Origin: Pseudomonadota bacterium | GTDB taxonomy: Bacteria; Pseudomonadota; Alphaproteobacteria; Caulobacterales; Caulobacteraceae | Direction of reading: 5' to 3' | Assembly (NCBI GenBank): GCA_023433585.1 | Contig: JAEZCL010000039.1 | Location: 1-7,769, forward strand | Length of the DNA stretch: 7,769 nt | Shown here: in pieces, positions 5,463 to 7,769 of the stretch | How the letters are laid out: the number at the start of each line of letters is the position of its first letter | Numbering within the stretch: the stretch's first letter is position 1 | Translations under genes and position numbers: made by a program | The notes under the pieces: model-generated | Database searches by the model: none | Told to the model about the DNA's origin: nothing | The model's input: only the letters and a program-made list of their open reading frames with translations

Positions 5463-6404
5463 ATGTTCAACGACCGCTTCAGAAGCGGGCGCGCCATGCT
5501 GTGCGCCCTGATCGCCCTGTTCTTCACGACCTTGGGCTTCGGTGCGGCGGCGGCCCAGCCCAGCCCCGCCCGCGCCCAAGTCGCGGCCGAGGCGCCCGGC
5601 TTCACCTCCGACCGCATCAGTGTGGAGGTGGTCGGCGACGGCCCCGACGTGGTGCTGATCCACGGCCTGGCCTCCTCGCGCGAGACGTGGCGCGGCCTGG
5701 CCCAGGCCCTGTCCGGGCGTCATCGCCTGCACCTGATCCAGGTTTCCGGCTTCGCGGGCGCCCCGGCGCCGGACGGCGACGGGGCGGTCTGGGCGCCCAT
5801 GGTCGACGAGGCGGCCCGCTATATCCGCGAGCAGGGGCTGGAGCGCCCCGCCTTCATCGGCCATTCCATGGGCGGCGCCTCGGGCCTGATGCTGGCCCAG
5901 CGTCATCCCGATCTCATCGGCCGGGTCATGGTGGTGGACGCCCTGCCGTTCTTCAGCGCCCTGTTCGGACCCCAGGTGACGGCGGCCTCGGCCGAGCCGT
6001 TCGCCGCCGCCGCCCACGATCAGGTGCTGGCCGCCGATGACGCCGCCTATGCGCGGATGCAGCAGGGCACCGCGGCGACCATGGTCGCCGACGAAGCCGC
6101 CCGCGCCGAGGTGCTGGCCTGGTCCATGGCGTCGGACCGCGGCTTCACCGCCCGGGCGCTGCGCGAGATCATGACCACCGACCTGCGCGAGGGTCTGGCG
6201 GACATGACCACGCCGGTGACGGTGCTCTACGCCTGGCACACGGCCATGAACATGCCGGCGTCGCAGACGGACGCCCTCTATGCTCGGGAGTATGCGGGCC
6301 TGCCGGGCGCGCGGCTGGTCCGTGTGGACGAGGCCCTGCATTTCATCATGCTGGACCAGCCCGAAGCCTTCCTGGCCCAGGTGGAGGCGTTCCTGGCGGA
6401 GTGA
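5463..6404 (+). CDS. Exported alpha/beta-fold hydrolase
   Basis: A 313-residue serine hydrolase-fold protein with an N-terminal Sec-type signal: positive residues (MFNDRFRSGR), a hydrophobic core near 11-27 and an AAAAQ cleavage region near 29-32, so it probably acts in the periplasm. The mature part has the oxyanion segment VVLIHGLASS (63-72), the nucleophile elbow GHSMGG with S135 (133-138), and the C-terminal histidine H293 in EALHFIMLDQP. At the usual place of the acid residue, after the sixth strand, the sequence is VLYAWHTAMN (254-263) with no Asp or Glu, so the triad may be altered. The substrate is unknown; esters or lactones are typical for the fold. AAGGAG (5450-5455) lies seven bases before the ATG, the strongest ribosome-binding site in the window. 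The gene is third in the membrane-protein/XRE operon and ends directly against the convergent ispG. Confidence 0.9.
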   Translation: MFNDRFRSGRAMLCALIALFFTTLGFGAAAAQPSPARAQVAAEAPGFTSDRISVEVVGDGPDVVLIHGLASSRETWRGLAQALSGRHRLHLIQVSGFAGAPAPDGDGAVWAPMVDEAARYIREQGLERPAFIGHSMGGASGLMLAQRHPDLIGRVMVVDALPFFSALFGPQVTAASAEPFAAAAHDQVLAADDAAYARMQQGTAATMVADEAARAEVLAWSMASDRGFTARALREIMTTDLREGLADMTTPVTVLYAWHTAMNMPASQTDALYAREYAGLPGARLVRVDEALHFIMLDQPEAFLAQVEAFLAE

Positions 6405-7571
6405 TTATTCCGCGGCGGCGAGCGGAGGCTGGCCAGAGCTTTGGGCGGCGCGCTCGGCCTCCAGTTCGGCGGCCTTCTTCTCCACCAGTTCGACGATGTG
6501 GTCGACCATGGAGCCGTTGTCCTGCTTGTGGTCGGGCTTGCCGGCCAGATAGACCATGCCCGCCCCCTTGCCGCCGCCGGTGAACCCCACGTCGGTGTAG
6601 AGCGCCTCGCCCGGCCCGTTCACCACGCAGCCGATGATCGACAGGCTCATGGGGGTGGTCACATGGGCCAGCCGCTCTTCGAGAATCCCCACCGTCTCGA
6701 TGACGTTGAAGCCCTGACGCGCGCAGGACGGGCAGGCGATGATGTTCACCCCCCGGTGGCGCAGGCCCAGCGACTTGAGGATGTCGAAGCCGACCTTGAC
6801 CTCTTCCACCGGGTCGGCGGCCAGGGACACGCGGATGGTGTCGCCGATGCCCGCCCACAGCATGTTGCCCATGCCGATGGCCGACTTGATGGTGCCGGTG
6901 CGCAAGGGTCCCGCCTCGGTCACGCCCAGGTGCAGGGGGCAGTCGATGACCTCGGCCAGCTGTTGATAGGCGGCGACGGTCAGGAAGGGATCAGACGCCT
7001 TCACCGAGATCTTGAACTCGTGGAAGTCTTCGTCCTGCAGGATGCGGGCGTGGTTCAGCGCGCTTTCGACCATCGCGTCGGGACAGGGCTCGCCGTACTT
7101 CTCCAGCAGCTCCTTTTCCAGAGAGCCGGCGTTGACGCCGATGCGCATGGAGCAGCCGTGGTCGCGGGCGGCCTGGATGACTTCGCGCACCCGCTCCTTC
7201 GAGCCGATGTTGCCGGGGTTGATGCGCAGGCAGGCAGCGCCCGCCTGGGCCGCCTCGATGCCGCGCTTGTAGTGGAAATGGATATCGGCCACGAGCGGGA
7301 CCTTCGCCTCGCGGGCGATGGTGCGGAAGGCGGCGGTGGAGTCCTCGTCCGGGCACGAGACGCGGACGATGTCGGCCCCGGCCTCTTCCAACTGACGGAT
7401 CTGGTTCAGGGTCGCGACCGCGTCCGTGGTCGGGGTGTTGGTCATCGACTGGACGCTGATCGGCGCCCCTCCGCCGACGGGAACGGAGCCGACCATGATC
7501 TGGCGGCTCTTGCGGCGCTCGATGTGGCGCCAGGGTCGGACGTGCCCGAGATCGGAAGTGTGGTCGCTCAT
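6405..7571 (-). CDS. ispG: 4-hydroxy-3-methylbut-2-enyl diphosphate synthase (IspG/GcpE)
   Basis: This iron-sulfur enzyme converts 2-C-methyl-D-erythritol 2,4-cyclodiphosphate to HMBPP, the penultimate step of the MEP isoprenoid pathway. The protein is 388 residues from the chosen start. The N-terminal TIM barrel includes RRKSRQIMVGSVPVGGGAPI (19-38), SMTNTPTTD (42-50), ADIHFHYK (95-102) and LRINPGNIG (115-123). The C-terminal reductase-like domain carries the cluster ligands C280 and C283 (ACPSC), C315 (SIIGC) and E322 (NGPGEA), so all four expected ligands are present. The ATG at 7571 (MSDHTSDLGHVRPWR) matches the N-terminus I recall for Caulobacter relatives. In-frame alternatives are an ATG at 7592 and a GTG at 7610. 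None has a clear Shine-Dalgarno sequence, so the start is not certain. The stop abuts the hydrolase stop with no base between. Confidence 0.97.
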   Translation of the reverse strand: MSDHTSDLGHVRPWRHIERRKSRQIMVGSVPVGGGAPISVQSMTNTPTTDAVATLNQIRQLEEAGADIVRVSCPDEDSTAAFRTIAREAKVPLVADIHFHYKRGIEAAQAGAACLRINPGNIGSKERVREVIQAARDHGCSMRIGVNAGSLEKELLEKYGEPCPDAMVESALNHARILQDEDFHEFKISVKASDPFLTVAAYQQLAEVIDCPLHLGVTEAGPLRTGTIKSAIGMGNMLWAGIGDTIRVSLAADPVEEVKVGFDILKSLGLRHRGVNIIACPSCARQGFNVIETVGILEERLAHVTTPMSLSIIGCVVNGPGEALYTDVGFTGGGKGAGMVYLAGKPDHKQDNGSMVDHIVELVEKKAAELEAERAAQSSGQPPLAAAE

Positions 7572-7649
7572 GACGGGCGGAACATAGGCCATCGACGACG
7601 GCAAAACCACGACATCGCGGTCAGGCCGCGACGATTGGCGCGATCAGGC

Positions 7650-7769
7650 TCAGCCGACGCTGGGCGCGGGTTCCGGCTCTGCCGACGTGGGGACGATGAT
7701 CGGCGTCGAGGCGGCGGGCGGTGCGGCCTCGACCGCGCGGCCAGCGGCTTCGGTCGCGGCGACCTGGGC
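7650..7769 (-). CDS. C-terminal tail of a leftward gene, possibly rodZ (partial)
   Basis: An open frame enters from the right edge and ends at TGA (7652-7650), giving 39 residues rich in alanine and proline (AQVAATEAAGRAVEAAPPAA at the visible start; PEPAPSVG at the end). No domain is visible. In many proteobacteria the gene just upstream of ispG is rodZ, the cell-shape protein with an N-terminal HTH domain and an alanine/proline-rich region. The composition and position fit this, but so little is seen that the identity is a guess. About 78 bases separate it from the chosen ispG start; no terminator was recognised, so the two may be co-transcribed. Confidence 0.55.
   Translation of the reverse strand, partial: AQVAATEAAGRAVEAAPPAASTPIIVPTSAEPEPAPSVG

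Noticed and set aside
5448..6341. A 297-codon open frame on the - strand
   Set aside because: It is the antisense shadow of the exported hydrolase, with His/Gly/Arg-rich low-complexity translation typical of GC-rich reverse frames.
7616..7630. Small hairpin CGCGG-TCAGG-CCGCG upstream of ispG
   Set aside because: The five-base stem has no following T-run on either strand and lies in a very GC-rich region where such stems are common, so it was not called as a terminator or riboswitch.

Overview
The window is very GC-rich, and its proteins look like those of an alphaproteobacterium of the Caulobacteraceae. Brevundimonas or Caulobacter is the likely genus, judged mainly from the IspG sequence and the overall protein style; this is inference, since no rRNA or other marker is present. 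Two blocks of ordinary chromosomal genes flank a visibly less GC-rich insert.

Left block (1-2330): a divergent pair. A large acyl-CoA dehydrogenase of the 3-methylmercaptopropionyl-CoA dehydrogenase-like type runs leftward and out of the window. A Sua5-type threonylcarbamoyladenylate synthase, which acts in tRNA t6A synthesis, runs rightward.

Insert (2354-4799): a 2,446-bp IS1595-family mobile element bounded by 40-bp terminal inverted repeats that match at 33 of 40 positions. The transposase lies next to the right end and reads leftward. A 54-aa ORF is coupled to it by an ATGA stop/start overlap. From the left end a two-gene cargo unit runs convergently: a 280-aa protein with a C-terminal HEPN-like RNxxxH signature, then a 94-aa uncharacterised protein. 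The cargo lies inside the same repeats as the transposase, so it appears to travel with the element. This possible HEPN cargo on a small IS is the most interesting part of the window. A perfect hairpin holds the transposase ribosome-binding site in its loop.

Right block (4800-7769): a compact rightward operon of a small four-helix membrane protein, a 65-aa XRE/Cro-type regulator (1-base overlap) and an exported alpha/beta hydrolase. A compound inverted repeat centred at 4827, just before the first gene, looks like an operator for the regulator. The hydrolase abuts, with no intergenic base, the convergent gene ispG, which encodes the penultimate enzyme of the MEP isoprenoid pathway. Upstream of ispG is the C-terminal tail of another leftward gene, possibly rodZ.

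No rRNA, tRNA, CRISPR array or replication origin was recognised, and no gene-free stretch exceeds 300 bases.
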